From contig OY761536.1 of NCBI GenBank assembly GCA_963664605.1, positions 2,294,001-2,358,000 on the forward strand: a DNA stretch of 64,000 nt, given 5' to 3'. The position numbers and the translations under genes were made by a program. This document shows positions 25,774 to 34,789 of the stretch, piece by piece (the first letter of the stretch is position 1; each line of letters opens with the position of its first letter). The DNA comes from JAHOYW01 sp963664605 (GTDB taxonomy: Bacteria > Verrucomicrobiota > Lentisphaeria > Victivallales > Victivallaceae). Under the pieces are notes generated by a model. The model did not search any database and had not been told where the DNA came from. It was given only the letters and a program-made list of their open reading frames with translations.

Positions 25774-26580
25774 TTATTTCAAAAACTTTGCTAATGCTTC
25801 TGTGTATTTTGTCCGGCACAGGAAATAACAGTCATCATGATCGCCGGTCAATTCCAGAAAACTTTTTGGTTCAGGAGCTTGGGCGAAAAGTTTTTTGCTG
25901 TATTTGAAAGGCACAATAGTATCATCCGGGCTGGCGATAATCAGCACCGGACAGCTTGTTTTAACGATATTCTCAATGGTAGGCAGTTTGTAATGCAGCA
26001 GCCAGCTTACCGGAACGAAAGGCAGGCGATGTTGAGCTATTTCAGTCATGGAGGAAAAAGTTGATTCAAGGATAAGTCCGCCGGGGGAAAATTCCGCGGC
26101 GGCATGTGCCGCTATCGAGCCTCCCAGCGAACGCCCGACAATAATAATTTTTTTGGAAGGGATTTGTCTGGTTTCAGTTAGATATTTCCATGCGGCGGCA
26201 ATGTCTTCATACAAACCTTTTTCGGAAATAAAACCTGAGCTCTTTCCGTAGCTTCTGTAGTCAAAAATAAAAACATTGAACGGTATTTTATTATATAGGG
26301 AAATGGTGTCCAGACGATGCGATATATTCCCGCCATTGCCGTGGCAAAATAAAATAGTATATTCCGCTTTTTCTGCCGGAATGAACCAGCCGTTCAGATT
26401 TGTGCCGTCCTGGGCCTTAAAGTAAACATCATCAAACTTCAGTCCGAGTTCAGATGGGGTCGCGACAATATCCTGATAAGGTATGAAGATCATTTTTTTC
26501 TGGAAAATATAGAGAAGCAGAATCAGGAGCAGATAAAATACAAAGGCGAACTGGATTACGGTGAATAATATTTTCAGCAT
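25774..26580 (-). CDS. Membrane-anchored alpha/beta hydrolase (Bem46-like)
   Basis: 268 residues from MLKILF; the frame could extend 43 codons upstream, but that part overlaps the HPr gene and is not hydrophobic. An N-terminal TM segment (about residues 5-25) anchors the enzyme. The fold is visible in ILFCHGNGGNISHR (oxyanion region), VGRSLGGSIAAHAA (nucleophile elbow GRSLGG), SPDDTIVPF (Asp) and TGDHDDCYF (His). Substrate unknown. It starts 25 nt after the HPr stop on the same strand, which may indicate one transcript. Confidence 0.85.
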   Translation of the reverse strand: MLKILFTVIQFAFVFYLLLILLLYIFQKKMIFIPYQDIVATPSELGLKFDDVYFKAQDGTNLNGWFIPAEKAEYTILFCHGNGGNISHRLDTISLYNKIPFNVFIFDYRSYGKSSGFISEKGLYEDIAAAWKYLTETRQIPSKKIIIVGRSLGGSIAAHAAAEFSPGGLILESTFSSMTEIAQHRLPFVPVSWLLHYKLPTIENIVKTSCPVLIIASPDDTIVPFKYSKKLFAQAPEPKSFLELTGDHDDCYFLCRTKYTEALAKFLK

Positions 26581-26605
26581 AATATTATATTTTTTCTTTC
26601 CATTT

Positions 26606-26887
26606 TTATTTGGGTGGAAAATCAAATTCATTTTCAAACAGTTTCGCGATTCTGTTACATGCCTCTTCTTCGTCCGGGCCGTCAACCGTGAGCATTGCTT
26701 CATTTCCATAATGCAGTCCCAACGAAATCAGGCTGAGGATGCTGGTCAATTCGACAGAAGGTTCGTCATCCTTGGTTATGGTGAAAATGGTATCCGGGTA
26801 ATCGGTCTTTATTGTAGTCAGAATAACACTTGACGGACGACAATGGATTCCCGCTTTATTGTGTATAGTTACTTTTTTTTCTATCAT
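26606..26887 (-). CDS. HPr-family phosphocarrier protein
   Basis: 93 residues. His15 and Arg17 sit in the canonical active-site motif AGIHCRPSS, and Ser49 in TSILSLISLG aligns with the regulatory Ser46 of Firmicute HPr. The C-terminal ~10 residues are an acidic extension. HPr relays phosphate from enzyme I to PTS components or regulators. No ptsI, IIABC or HPr kinase gene is in the window, so a regulatory PTS role is as likely as sugar transport. Confidence 0.9.
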   Translation of the reverse strand: MIEKKVTIHNKAGIHCRPSSVILTTIKTDYPDTIFTITKDDEPSVELTSILSLISLGLHYGNEAMLTVDGPDEEEACNRIAKLFENEFDFPPK

Positions 26888-26968
26888 AAATTAAGTTCTA
26901 AGCTATTAAAGTTTAAATATAACTGTATCTTACTTTTAAGAATTTTCAATCTCAACATCAATTTAGTA

Positions 26969-28996
26969 ATGAAAAGATTTACAAAAACACAAATTATTCT
27001 GGCTGCTTTTACCGTTTTGGCAATTATTCTGCGCTTACTGTATCTATGGCAGTTCAGTAAATCACCGTTATTTAATGTCCCTATCGGCCCTGATGTTGAG
27101 GAATATGACAAGTGGGCGCGGGAACTTCTGGCTTGGGGGACAGGTTCTCAAAGACTGCATATTCATGCACCTTTATATCCAGTGTTTTTGGCATTTATGT
27201 ACAAAATATTTGCTTTTAAGCTTTTATGGATAAGACTGTTCCAAACTCTTCTCGTATTAAGCGGTTTCGGGGTTTTATGCTGGGCGGTACAGGATATCGT
27301 TGCGCCGAAACGACGGATTTTAATATATGCATTTGCCGCTTTTGCCGCTTTTTACCCGCCTTTGCTGTTTTACAGTTCAGAGCTTATCAGCGAGACTTTG
27401 CTTTTGCCTTTGGTCTGCTTGACGCTCACTTTGCTGTATCTGGGCGAAAAACGGCTGTCAGACGGAGATTTGGGGAAGGGGGCTGTTTTTGTCGGTGCAG
27501 GTGGTATTTGCGCTGGATTGATGGCTGTAACTCATCCGTCCAGCCTGTTGTTTGTAGCGGCGGAAGCAGTTTTGCTTCCAGCGGTCACCTTGTTGGGAAA
27601 GGATAGAACTAAGCTTGGGCGCAAAGTGCTGATAACATTTTTATTTGCTTTTATGGCTTTGTTGATCATCACTCCTGTATGTGTACGCAATTCCATGATC
27701 GCTAAACATTTTGTTCTAATTCAACGCAACAGCGGTTTTAATTTTTATCTCGGCAATAATTATAACGCTACAGGAACCTGTTATATACGTCCGGGCAGGG
27801 AATGGAAGGCTGTTCACGACTGGGGAGAAGCAGGCGCGGTTCAAAGGGGCATCAGCAAAGATAAATTCTTTTTGTATATGTCATTGAAATATATCTATTC
27901 AAATCCGTTTGAAGAATTCAAGCTGCTGGTTAAAAAAGCTTTTTATGTCTGGAACTTCCGTGAACTTTCAGCCGGGGCGGATTCTGCGCCGATACTTTAT
28001 TTTACCGGCATTGTGCGGAGCGGTAAGTATTTGTTTATTCTGCTTGGCAGTTTAAGTATATGTGGCGTTCTTATAATCTTGTGCAGGCGTGAAACCATTT
28101 TTAAATATCGTCACTTTCTCCTGTTGATGCTGGCATATTGGGCGGCGCAGACGATTACGGTGACCAGCGGACGCTATCGTCTGGCGATGTATCCGGCGTT
28201 TTTTATTTTTGCCGCTTTTGCCCTGGATTATCTGACGCGCTGTGTCAAGGAACGCAAACACCTTGCCGGCTGTGGTATTGCCCTGACTGCCGGAGTTCTT
28301 ATTGTGACAATTCCTTCCCCGCCCGTGAACGCGCTCAAAGAACAGACTGAAACGGATTCGCTATATGGTGAAGCCTGCTATAAACAGGAGGAATACTCCA
28401 AGGCGGCAGAATATTTTCTAAAAGTCATAAAGTCCGACCAGGAAAATATACGGGCTTATAACTTCCTTGGCATAATTTCCGAAGCGAATTCACAAGCGCG
28501 CGCTGCTCAATACTACCGTGAAGCGATAAAGCATGCGCCTGCTGAACCGGATGGATACTTGAATCTGGCTATCCAATATTCCAGCAAAAGAAATTACAAG
28601 GAAGCCGAAAAATATTTTTCAGAGGCTTTACGTTACGGTCAGGATAATCCGAATGTTTTATATAATTACGCCTGTTTCCTCCAGCGCAAGGGGGATTCAA
28701 TATCCGCAGTGAAATATCTGAACAAATGTCTTGTTGAGGCTCCCTGGAATGATAAGGCGCTTAACACTTTGGGGGTCATCTGCATCATAAACAGGAAACT
28801 CAAACTTGCGGAAAAATATTTGCGCAGCGCGTATAAGTTGAAGCCGCGAAAGGTCGGGGTAATGCTGAATTTGGCAGTCGTTCTCAAGCAAAACGGTAAA
28901 AATGATGAAGCGATTAAACTGCTGGAAAAAATCATAACACTTGAACCGGGCAATAAAAACGCAAAATTTTTTCTGAAAGAATGGCGGAAAAAATGA
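26969..28996 (+). CDS. GT39-like membrane glycosyltransferase with C-terminal TPRs
   Basis: 675 residues from the ATG at 26969 (MKRFTKTQ). A 42-codon upstream extension overlaps the HPr promoter region and is discarded; no strong Shine-Dalgarno sequence is seen. The N-terminal ~430 residues have about ten membrane segments and the PMT/ArnT (GT-C) type first loop: PIGPDVEEYDKWARELL with HIHAPLYPVF. These transfer sugars from polyprenyl-phosphate donors. The remaining ~200 residues form about six TPR units (GEACYKQEEYSKAAEYF, AYNFLGIISEANSQARAAQYY, GYLNLAIQYSSKRNYKEAEKYF). The combination suggests a protein- or glycan-modifying enzyme; the acceptor is unknown. Confidence 0.82.
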   Translation: MKRFTKTQIILAAFTVLAIILRLLYLWQFSKSPLFNVPIGPDVEEYDKWARELLAWGTGSQRLHIHAPLYPVFLAFMYKIFAFKLLWIRLFQTLLVLSGFGVLCWAVQDIVAPKRRILIYAFAAFAAFYPPLLFYSSELISETLLLPLVCLTLTLLYLGEKRLSDGDLGKGAVFVGAGGICAGLMAVTHPSSLLFVAAEAVLLPAVTLLGKDRTKLGRKVLITFLFAFMALLIITPVCVRNSMIAKHFVLIQRNSGFNFYLGNNYNATGTCYIRPGREWKAVHDWGEAGAVQRGISKDKFFLYMSLKYIYSNPFEEFKLLVKKAFYVWNFRELSAGADSAPILYFTGIVRSGKYLFILLGSLSICGVLIILCRRETIFKYRHFLLLMLAYWAAQTITVTSGRYRLAMYPAFFIFAAFALDYLTRCVKERKHLAGCGIALTAGVLIVTIPSPPVNALKEQTETDSLYGEACYKQEEYSKAAEYFLKVIKSDQENIRAYNFLGIISEANSQARAAQYYREAIKHAPAEPDGYLNLAIQYSSKRNYKEAEKYFSEALRYGQDNPNVLYNYACFLQRKGDSISAVKYLNKCLVEAPWNDKALNTLGVICIINRKLKLAEKYLRSAYKLKPRKVGVMLNLAVVLKQNGKNDEAIKLLEKIITLEPGNKNAKFFLKEWRKK

Positions 28997-29019
28997 ACGT
29001 TAAACTAACGTGAAACGTA

Positions 29020-32000
29020 TCACTGATCTCCTGGCAGCCAGCTTATTATTTTTGTCTTCATGAATGCGACAAATGATTCCAACAGGGAATATACCACCGG
29101 AATAATCAGCAGGGTGATCAGGGTCGAACTGCTGAGTCCGCCGATTACCGCCCTTGCCAATGGAGCCTGGGTTTCGCCTCCGCTTCCCAAGCCAAGCGCC
29201 ATTGGAGCTAGGCCCAATATTGTAGTCAGGGTTGTCATCAGGATTGGACGAAGTCTGGTTCTTCCGGCTTCTTCTAAAGCGTCGCGAATAGACATATTGT
29301 GCTTGATACGGTTCTGGTTAGTCTGGTCTACCAGTAGTATGGCATTGTTTACCACAATCCCGGCAAGCATGATGCAGCCGATAAATGACTGCATATTGAA
29401 AGTAGTGTCAGTAAGCAGAAGCAATAATACCACACCGATAATTGAAAGCGGTACTGAAAACATCACCACCAGAGGATGCAGGAAGGATTCGAATTGTGAG
29501 GCCATGACCATATATACCAGCAGAATAGCCATAATCAGGCTGAACATCAGTTCGTAGAATGATTCCTGCTGTTCTTCATAATCCCCGGAAATATAATACG
29601 AGAACCCGGGAGGCATGACTACGCATTCATCAATTTTTTTCTGAATATCCTTAACCACATCGCCAAGTGGACGGTCGCCTATATTTACCATTATAGTCAT
29701 GGTGCGCTCACGGTTTTCGCGATTGATCTGGGTCGGGGCCCGGCCGCGTTTGATTGATACGAGATTGCGCAGCACTATTGGTTCTCCGTCGCGATTCAGG
29801 ACAATTTGGTCGAGGATATTGCTTGGATTCATACGATCAGCGTCTTTTATTTTTATCAGAATATCGGTTTCATCTCCACTTTGACGGAATTTGCATGAAA
29901 CAACCCCGGCAACGATTGTACGCAAAGTTTTAGCGATTGCTTCGACAGAAACTTTTACGGAATTGATCTTTTCCCGGTCGAGGACTATTTTGTCTTCCGG
30001 AGCTCCTTTATCCTGATTGACCCTGGTGTCAGTAATGCCTGGAACGTTTTCAAGGGCATCTTCTATTTGATGGCAAATATTGTATGCCGTGTCAATTTCA
30101 TGTCCGCGGACTTTGACTTGTACGCTTTCCTCTCCGTTGGCGCCTCCGCCGGATATTCTGCTGGCTTCTGCCCTGACCCGGATTTTAGCTCCCGGCAACT
30201 TTGATAATTTTTTACGGAGGGATTCGGCTATTTGCTCAGAAGAACGGGAACGCTTTTTTAAATCGACCAACGTCATTCTGATTGTACCTTTATGACTGTT
30301 ACGGTCGCCTGCAAGCGTCAGGCTGGTTCTGGTTTCAGGAACCTCTTTTGCCACTATTGCTTCAACGATTTTCATGTAGCTTTTGGTGTTTTCGAGCCTT
30401 GTCCCCTCTGCCAGTTCCACCGATACCCTGACTCTGCCTTCATCGGTAACCGGCATGAGTTCAGTTCCGACATATTTTATCAGACACAAAGCTCCGCCAA
30501 GTATGGCGATTACGATCAGACAGGTTATTATCCGGTGATTGAGAACAATATCAATCAGATGTTTATATGCCATATCCAGGGCATCAAGCATTTTTCCACT
30601 CATAGTAAACATCTTTCCGCTGAACCCTTTTCCGGCACGGCTGGGTTTTACCACCCTGGAGGCGATCATGGGCACAACGGTGACCGCGACGACTAGTGAG
30701 CAGAGCAGGGAAAAAGCGACTACGGAAGAAAATTCCTTAAACAGAATACCGGCCATGCCCCGCATGAATACCAGAGGCAGGAATACAACCAGAGTCGTCA
30801 GGGTGCTGGCAATGATCGCGGCGGTAACTTCATGAGTTCCTTCTATTGCCGCCTCCGCCCCTTTCATACCGTGGTCGCGGTGACGGGTTATATTTTCCAG
30901 AACGACAATGGAGTTATCCACCAGCATTCCAATACCGAGCGCCAGTCCGCCGATAGTCATCATATTCAGGGAGTAACCGGCAAAATATATCAAAGCAAAG
31001 GTGCCGACTATCGACAAAGGAATAGATACACTTATAATTAAGGTGCTGCGGATATTGCGCAGGAAAAACAAGAGGATAAGCACCGCCAGCCATACCCCTT
31101 GCAAAGCGGTCATACTGACATTTTTAATAGCGTTTTCGATATAACTTGCGTTGTTGACTATTTGAATGATCTTTATCTGTGGAAAGTCATGATTAACGCG
31201 CTTGATTTCCTCCATAACCGCGTTGGCGACTGAAACGGTATTGTATCCTGAACGTTTTCTGACAATTGCCAGCAGTCCGGGTTTTCCATTGATGTAGGCA
31301 ATACGGGATTTCTTTTCTTTTGTATCTTTGATTTCCGCAACCTGGTCAAGTCTGATTATACTGCCGTCCGGCCTGGTGGCGATTGCAGTCTGGCCCAATT
31401 CACCGAGATGACTGAACTGTCCCGATGTTCGCATATTTATTTCGAAAGAGCCGTCATCGACATTACCAGCGGAATAATTAAGGTTACTGTCGATAATCTT
31501 TTGATTAATATCTTTTATATCGAGTTTCAACGCCATTATTTTATCATAATCCAGGTTTACTTGTATCTGGCGTACGCGTTCTCCTCTAAGCCCGAATTCT
31601 CCGACTCCTGGAAGCCGCTCGAAGCGATACAGTATCTGGTCTTCTATCATTTTGGTCGTTTTGAGCATATCCATATTGCTCTCGATACCAAGAAAGAGGA
31701 TGGGGATATTGTCGGTATTGTATTTGCGGATAGTTGGACGGTCAACTCCGTCCGGCAGGCTTCTGATTATGCGGTCAAGACGGTCGCGAATATCATTAGT
31801 GACTTCGTCAAGGTCAACACCCCACTCAAATTCCACATAGACCCGGCTGTTTTCCTCTCTGGAGGTTGAAGTCACCTTTTTTACGCCTTCGACGGCGCTG
31901 ACAGCTTCTTCTATTTTCATCGTGATAGTTTCTTCGACATCTTCCGGTCCGGCGTCATCATAATTGGTGGAAATCGTAATAACCGGTTTGGTCATATCGG

Positions 32001-32112
32001 GGAAAAGTTCTATTGGCAGGCGGCTGAGCGAAACAAATCCCATCAGGAGAACCAGCAGGGAGCACATTATTGTCAGGACAGGCCTTTTTACTGCGAACGC
32101 GGCAAAATTCAT
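29020..32112 (-). CDS. RND efflux transporter permease (HAE1/AcrB family)
   Basis: 1030 residues with the RND layout: TM1, a large periplasmic loop, TM2-6, a second loop and TM8-12. The N-terminal AFAVKRPVLTIMCSLLVLLMG, the TM4 segment GLALGIGMLVDNSIVVLENI and the C-terminal GIVVNNAILLVDQ are clear. At the AcrB Asp407-Asp408 pair this protein has Asp-Asn, a common pattern in the LVDNSIVVLENI subgroup. It overlaps the adaptor gene by 4 nt. No TolC-like outer-membrane gene is next to it. The substrate is unknown. Confidence 0.93.
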   Translation of the reverse strand: MNFAAFAVKRPVLTIMCSLLVLLMGFVSLSRLPIELFPDMTKPVITISTNYDDAGPEDVEETITMKIEEAVSAVEGVKKVTSTSREENSRVYVEFEWGVDLDEVTNDIRDRLDRIIRSLPDGVDRPTIRKYNTDNIPILFLGIESNMDMLKTTKMIEDQILYRFERLPGVGEFGLRGERVRQIQVNLDYDKIMALKLDIKDINQKIIDSNLNYSAGNVDDGSFEINMRTSGQFSHLGELGQTAIATRPDGSIIRLDQVAEIKDTKEKKSRIAYINGKPGLLAIVRKRSGYNTVSVANAVMEEIKRVNHDFPQIKIIQIVNNASYIENAIKNVSMTALQGVWLAVLILLFFLRNIRSTLIISVSIPLSIVGTFALIYFAGYSLNMMTIGGLALGIGMLVDNSIVVLENITRHRDHGMKGAEAAIEGTHEVTAAIIASTLTTLVVFLPLVFMRGMAGILFKEFSSVVAFSLLCSLVVAVTVVPMIASRVVKPSRAGKGFSGKMFTMSGKMLDALDMAYKHLIDIVLNHRIITCLIVIAILGGALCLIKYVGTELMPVTDEGRVRVSVELAEGTRLENTKSYMKIVEAIVAKEVPETRTSLTLAGDRNSHKGTIRMTLVDLKKRSRSSEQIAESLRKKLSKLPGAKIRVRAEASRISGGGANGEESVQVKVRGHEIDTAYNICHQIEDALENVPGITDTRVNQDKGAPEDKIVLDREKINSVKVSVEAIAKTLRTIVAGVVSCKFRQSGDETDILIKIKDADRMNPSNILDQIVLNRDGEPIVLRNLVSIKRGRAPTQINRENRERTMTIMVNIGDRPLGDVVKDIQKKIDECVVMPPGFSYYISGDYEEQQESFYELMFSLIMAILLVYMVMASQFESFLHPLVVMFSVPLSIIGVVLLLLLTDTTFNMQSFIGCIMLAGIVVNNAILLVDQTNQNRIKHNMSIRDALEEAGRTRLRPILMTTLTTILGLAPMALGLGSGGETQAPLARAVIGGLSSSTLITLLIIPVVYSLLESFVAFMKTKIISWLPGDQ

Positions 32113-33644
32113 TTTTGTTTTGCCTCCACCGGACGCTTTTTATTTGACGGCTTCTTTTTAGTGTTTGTTTCTTTTTTCAGGATGTCATTTAATACTTTTT
32201 CTCTGGAGGTGACATTCACCGCAATTCCGCTGTAGAGTAAATGGTTACCAAGAGTAACTACCGGGCGAATAAGAGGCGGGGAGATTATCTGGATACTGTC
32301 ATTATCAATCAAACCGGTCTTAACCTTTATGAACGTGACGGTTTTACGGTCAGCGTTCAACATGAAAACACCTATCATTTCATTGAAATTAACTACGGCA
32401 TTCCTTGGAATGGTCTGGGCTTTGTCAAGGGTGGAAAACTGTATTGATACTTTGGCGAACATTCCCGGACGCAGCAGCAGTTGAGGATTGTCGATTTCTA
32501 TTTCCACTTCAGCTTGACGTGTATATTCGTCAAGTATCTTGGTTATTTTCCCTACTTTACCGGAAAATTCCTTGTCGGGATATGCCCCGGTGGTAACAAC
32601 CGCGTGTTGTCCTCTTTTGAGTAAGGGATAATCTTTTTCTATTACATTGACCATTGCTTTCATGCGCCGGATATTTATTATGGAAATAATCGGGTCATTG
32701 GCTTTCAGCATTTGTCCGGTATCGACATATTTTTTCCCGACGAATCTCTGCGCGGAGTCTTCCTGGATTTTTATAGTCATGTCAGGAGATAATTTTTCCT
32801 GGATTTTTGTAAACAGTTTCTGGAGTTCAGTCACTAACGGGGCAAAATCAAAAAGCTGGTTAGTCAGTTTTACCTCCAGAACAAAATTTCCAGGAGAGCT
32901 TTGAGCTAAAGTAATATTACTGAGATCATAGCGTTTCCCGAGATCACTGTCTCTTAAGAGGTTATTGATCATTGTTTTTATTTCATCGGGATTATGTCCT
33001 GGATCACTTATGTTGAAAATAAGGTTTTTCTTGCCGCTCCAGCGGGCATAGATTTTAGTATAGTTAAAACGGACCTGCGCCAGATTGAGGAGAGCCTGTT
33101 TCTGGTTTAATTCTGCCTGTGCTTTTTTATAGGATGCCATTTTTACCAGATAGTCGGAGCGTTTCGCTTCATATGCTGAATCCGATATAACCCGGTTGTT
33201 TTTCATGGTTTGAGCCCGTAAATATTCCTTTTTCGCCAGATTTAATTGTGTGGTCAACTCTCCCTTGACTGCCTCTGAAATGTTGAGTTCAGCTTTTGCT
33301 TTTTCAATTTCCTGTAGGTACTCGGCATCATCAATTTTAGCAATCAATTGTCCGTTATATACCGGGTCGCCTCCGGATACGCTGATATTTTCAAGGCGTC
33401 CGGCTATTTTCGGCGCGACTTCATAACGGCTCCACGGTTCAAGGCTTCCGGTGAAAGTATGGACATTTTTGATGCTCTTGATAGTAACCGGGGCGATTTC
33501 CACAGGAATAGCCATTCCGAATTTGGCTTTTGAGCGGGAACCTTTTGGTTTCTTTTTAGAAGAATTATATATTTTTGCGGTGATGCCGTAAACAAGCGCT
33601 CCGGCAATTATCACTCCTATGATCCAAAAGTATTTTTTACGCAT
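32109..33644 (-). CDS. RND efflux periplasmic adaptor with inserted domain
   Basis: 511 residues from the ATG after AAAGG; nine upstream codons are discarded. A single TM anchor (residues 6-23), the barrel opening SGSLEPWSRYEVAPKIAGRL, a lipoyl half and a coiled-coil hairpin (about 105-190) follow the usual adaptor order. The second lipoyl half should then read as one run, but IYARWSG (about 198-204) is followed by ~93 unrelated residues (about 205-297) before QRFVGKKYVDTGQML resumes the motif. The beta-barrel (MVNVIEKDYPLLKRGQHAVV, LLRPGMFAKVSIQF) and membrane-proximal domain complete it. A Lys-rich tail ends the chain. Confidence 0.88.
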   Translation of the reverse strand: MRKKYFWIIGVIIAGALVYGITAKIYNSSKKKPKGSRSKAKFGMAIPVEIAPVTIKSIKNVHTFTGSLEPWSRYEVAPKIAGRLENISVSGGDPVYNGQLIAKIDDAEYLQEIEKAKAELNISEAVKGELTTQLNLAKKEYLRAQTMKNNRVISDSAYEAKRSDYLVKMASYKKAQAELNQKQALLNLAQVRFNYTKIYARWSGKKNLIFNISDPGHNPDEIKTMINNLLRDSDLGKRYDLSNITLAQSSPGNFVLEVKLTNQLFDFAPLVTELQKLFTKIQEKLSPDMTIKIQEDSAQRFVGKKYVDTGQMLKANDPIISIINIRRMKAMVNVIEKDYPLLKRGQHAVVTTGAYPDKEFSGKVGKITKILDEYTRQAEVEIEIDNPQLLLRPGMFAKVSIQFSTLDKAQTIPRNAVVNFNEMIGVFMLNADRKTVTFIKVKTGLIDNDSIQIISPPLIRPVVTLGNHLLYSGIAVNVTSREKVLNDILKKETNTKKKPSNKKRPVEAKQK

Positions 33645-33795
33645 ATCAGCCTTTCGGGGTTCTATTAGCATTATATAGTATTAAAATAATATATATATAG
33701 TTGCTTATTTTTACAGGTAAGTTACATTGTTTTACGAAAAAACAGAAAAATACTTCTAACAGGTATATTTTACCTTGTTGTTTTCACTTCGTTGA

Positions 33796-34788
33796 TTATC
33801 CAAGGGTTAAAAAATATAGTGTTTTATTAAAGACTTTGCTGCTTATGATTTTTACAGTATATGTTGACAGTCCATAGACAATAATATTCCCGGTTATTTT
33901 GCAGTTATCGGAATTATTATAAGATCCAATGCCTTTTATGTCATTAGTACCGGAAAAGCTGGTCCTGCTTAAAAATAGAAAATGTTTTCCTTTTTCCACT
34001 GTGATTTTTATGTGTCCGATTCGTATGCAGCCATTTTTCAATAATTCCGACGCGAGTTTATCAAGTGTTGAGTTAACTATCTTTTCAATATCATCATGAC
34101 TTGTATTATTCGGCAGCGTTCCGCGGAATGAGACAGATACAGGATGATTGCCCGGCGAGGATTTTATATATAGACTGCTGGGGCGGGGCTGACATTTTTT
34201 CGCTGCTTTAAGTCTTTCGGTTAATCTTGCTAAATTATCCCCGCTTTTTAGTGATAATGTGATTATGTCTGCCGATGCGTTGAGCCTGTCCGCTGAACAG
34301 GATATTGATTCTGCGATATGGAAAGATACTAGATCGATCTTGTTTATCACGACTATATTTGCTTCCCTGATGGATTGTTTGATAAACGGATATTGCTCTA
34401 TACCGGATTCCGCAAACCTTCTTGCATCCAGCACTGCAACCATTATAATCTCCTCTGTGCAGGCAAGGCCTTCAAGAGAGCCTTTTACGTGCCCCGGGGC
34501 TGCCGCTCCGCTGGGTTCTACGAAAATTACATCGGGCTCGAACTCCTGGGCAATATCTTCTATGGCGCTCCGCATTTCTCCCTGCAACTGACAGCAGATA
34601 CAACCGGAAGATAATTCCTTGACCCTGAAACCATGCTTTTTCAGAAAAGTGCCATCAAGTCCTGAAGCGGATATTTCATTCTCAAGTACTGCGGTTTGGA
34701 GCCCGTCTGCCGCAAATGAGTTCGCGGCAGACGTGATCAAGCTGGTTTTTCCGGCACCCAGGAATCCTGATATAACTATTATTCTCAC
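33796..34788 (-). CDS. CobW/HypB-type G3E GTPase (metallochaperone-like)
   Basis: 330 residues from a GTG one base after the mtaB stop; a longer TTG frame overlaps mtaB by 65 nt and is not favoured. The P-loop GFLGAGKTS is at residues 8-16, the metal-binding CxCC motif reads GCICCQLQ, VEPSGAA follows switch II, and NKID is the guanine-specificity motif. G3E proteins deliver Zn, Co, Ni or cobalamin to client enzymes. The tight coupling to mtaB, a zinc- and corrinoid-dependent enzyme, suggests a client relationship (inference). The last ~110 residues diverge from the usual CobW C-domain. Confidence 0.85.
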   Translation of the reverse strand: MRIIVISGFLGAGKTSLITSAANSFAADGLQTAVLENEISASGLDGTFLKKHGFRVKELSSGCICCQLQGEMRSAIEDIAQEFEPDVIFVEPSGAAAPGHVKGSLEGLACTEEIIMVAVLDARRFAESGIEQYPFIKQSIREANIVVINKIDLVSFHIAESISCSADRLNASADIITLSLKSGDNLARLTERLKAAKKCQPRPSSLYIKSSPGNHPVSVSFRGTLPNNTSHDDIEKIVNSTLDKLASELLKNGCIRIGHIKITVEKGKHFLFLSRTSFSGTNDIKGIGSYNNSDNCKITGNIIVYGLSTYTVKIISSKVFNKTLYFLTLG

Positions 34789-34789
34789 T

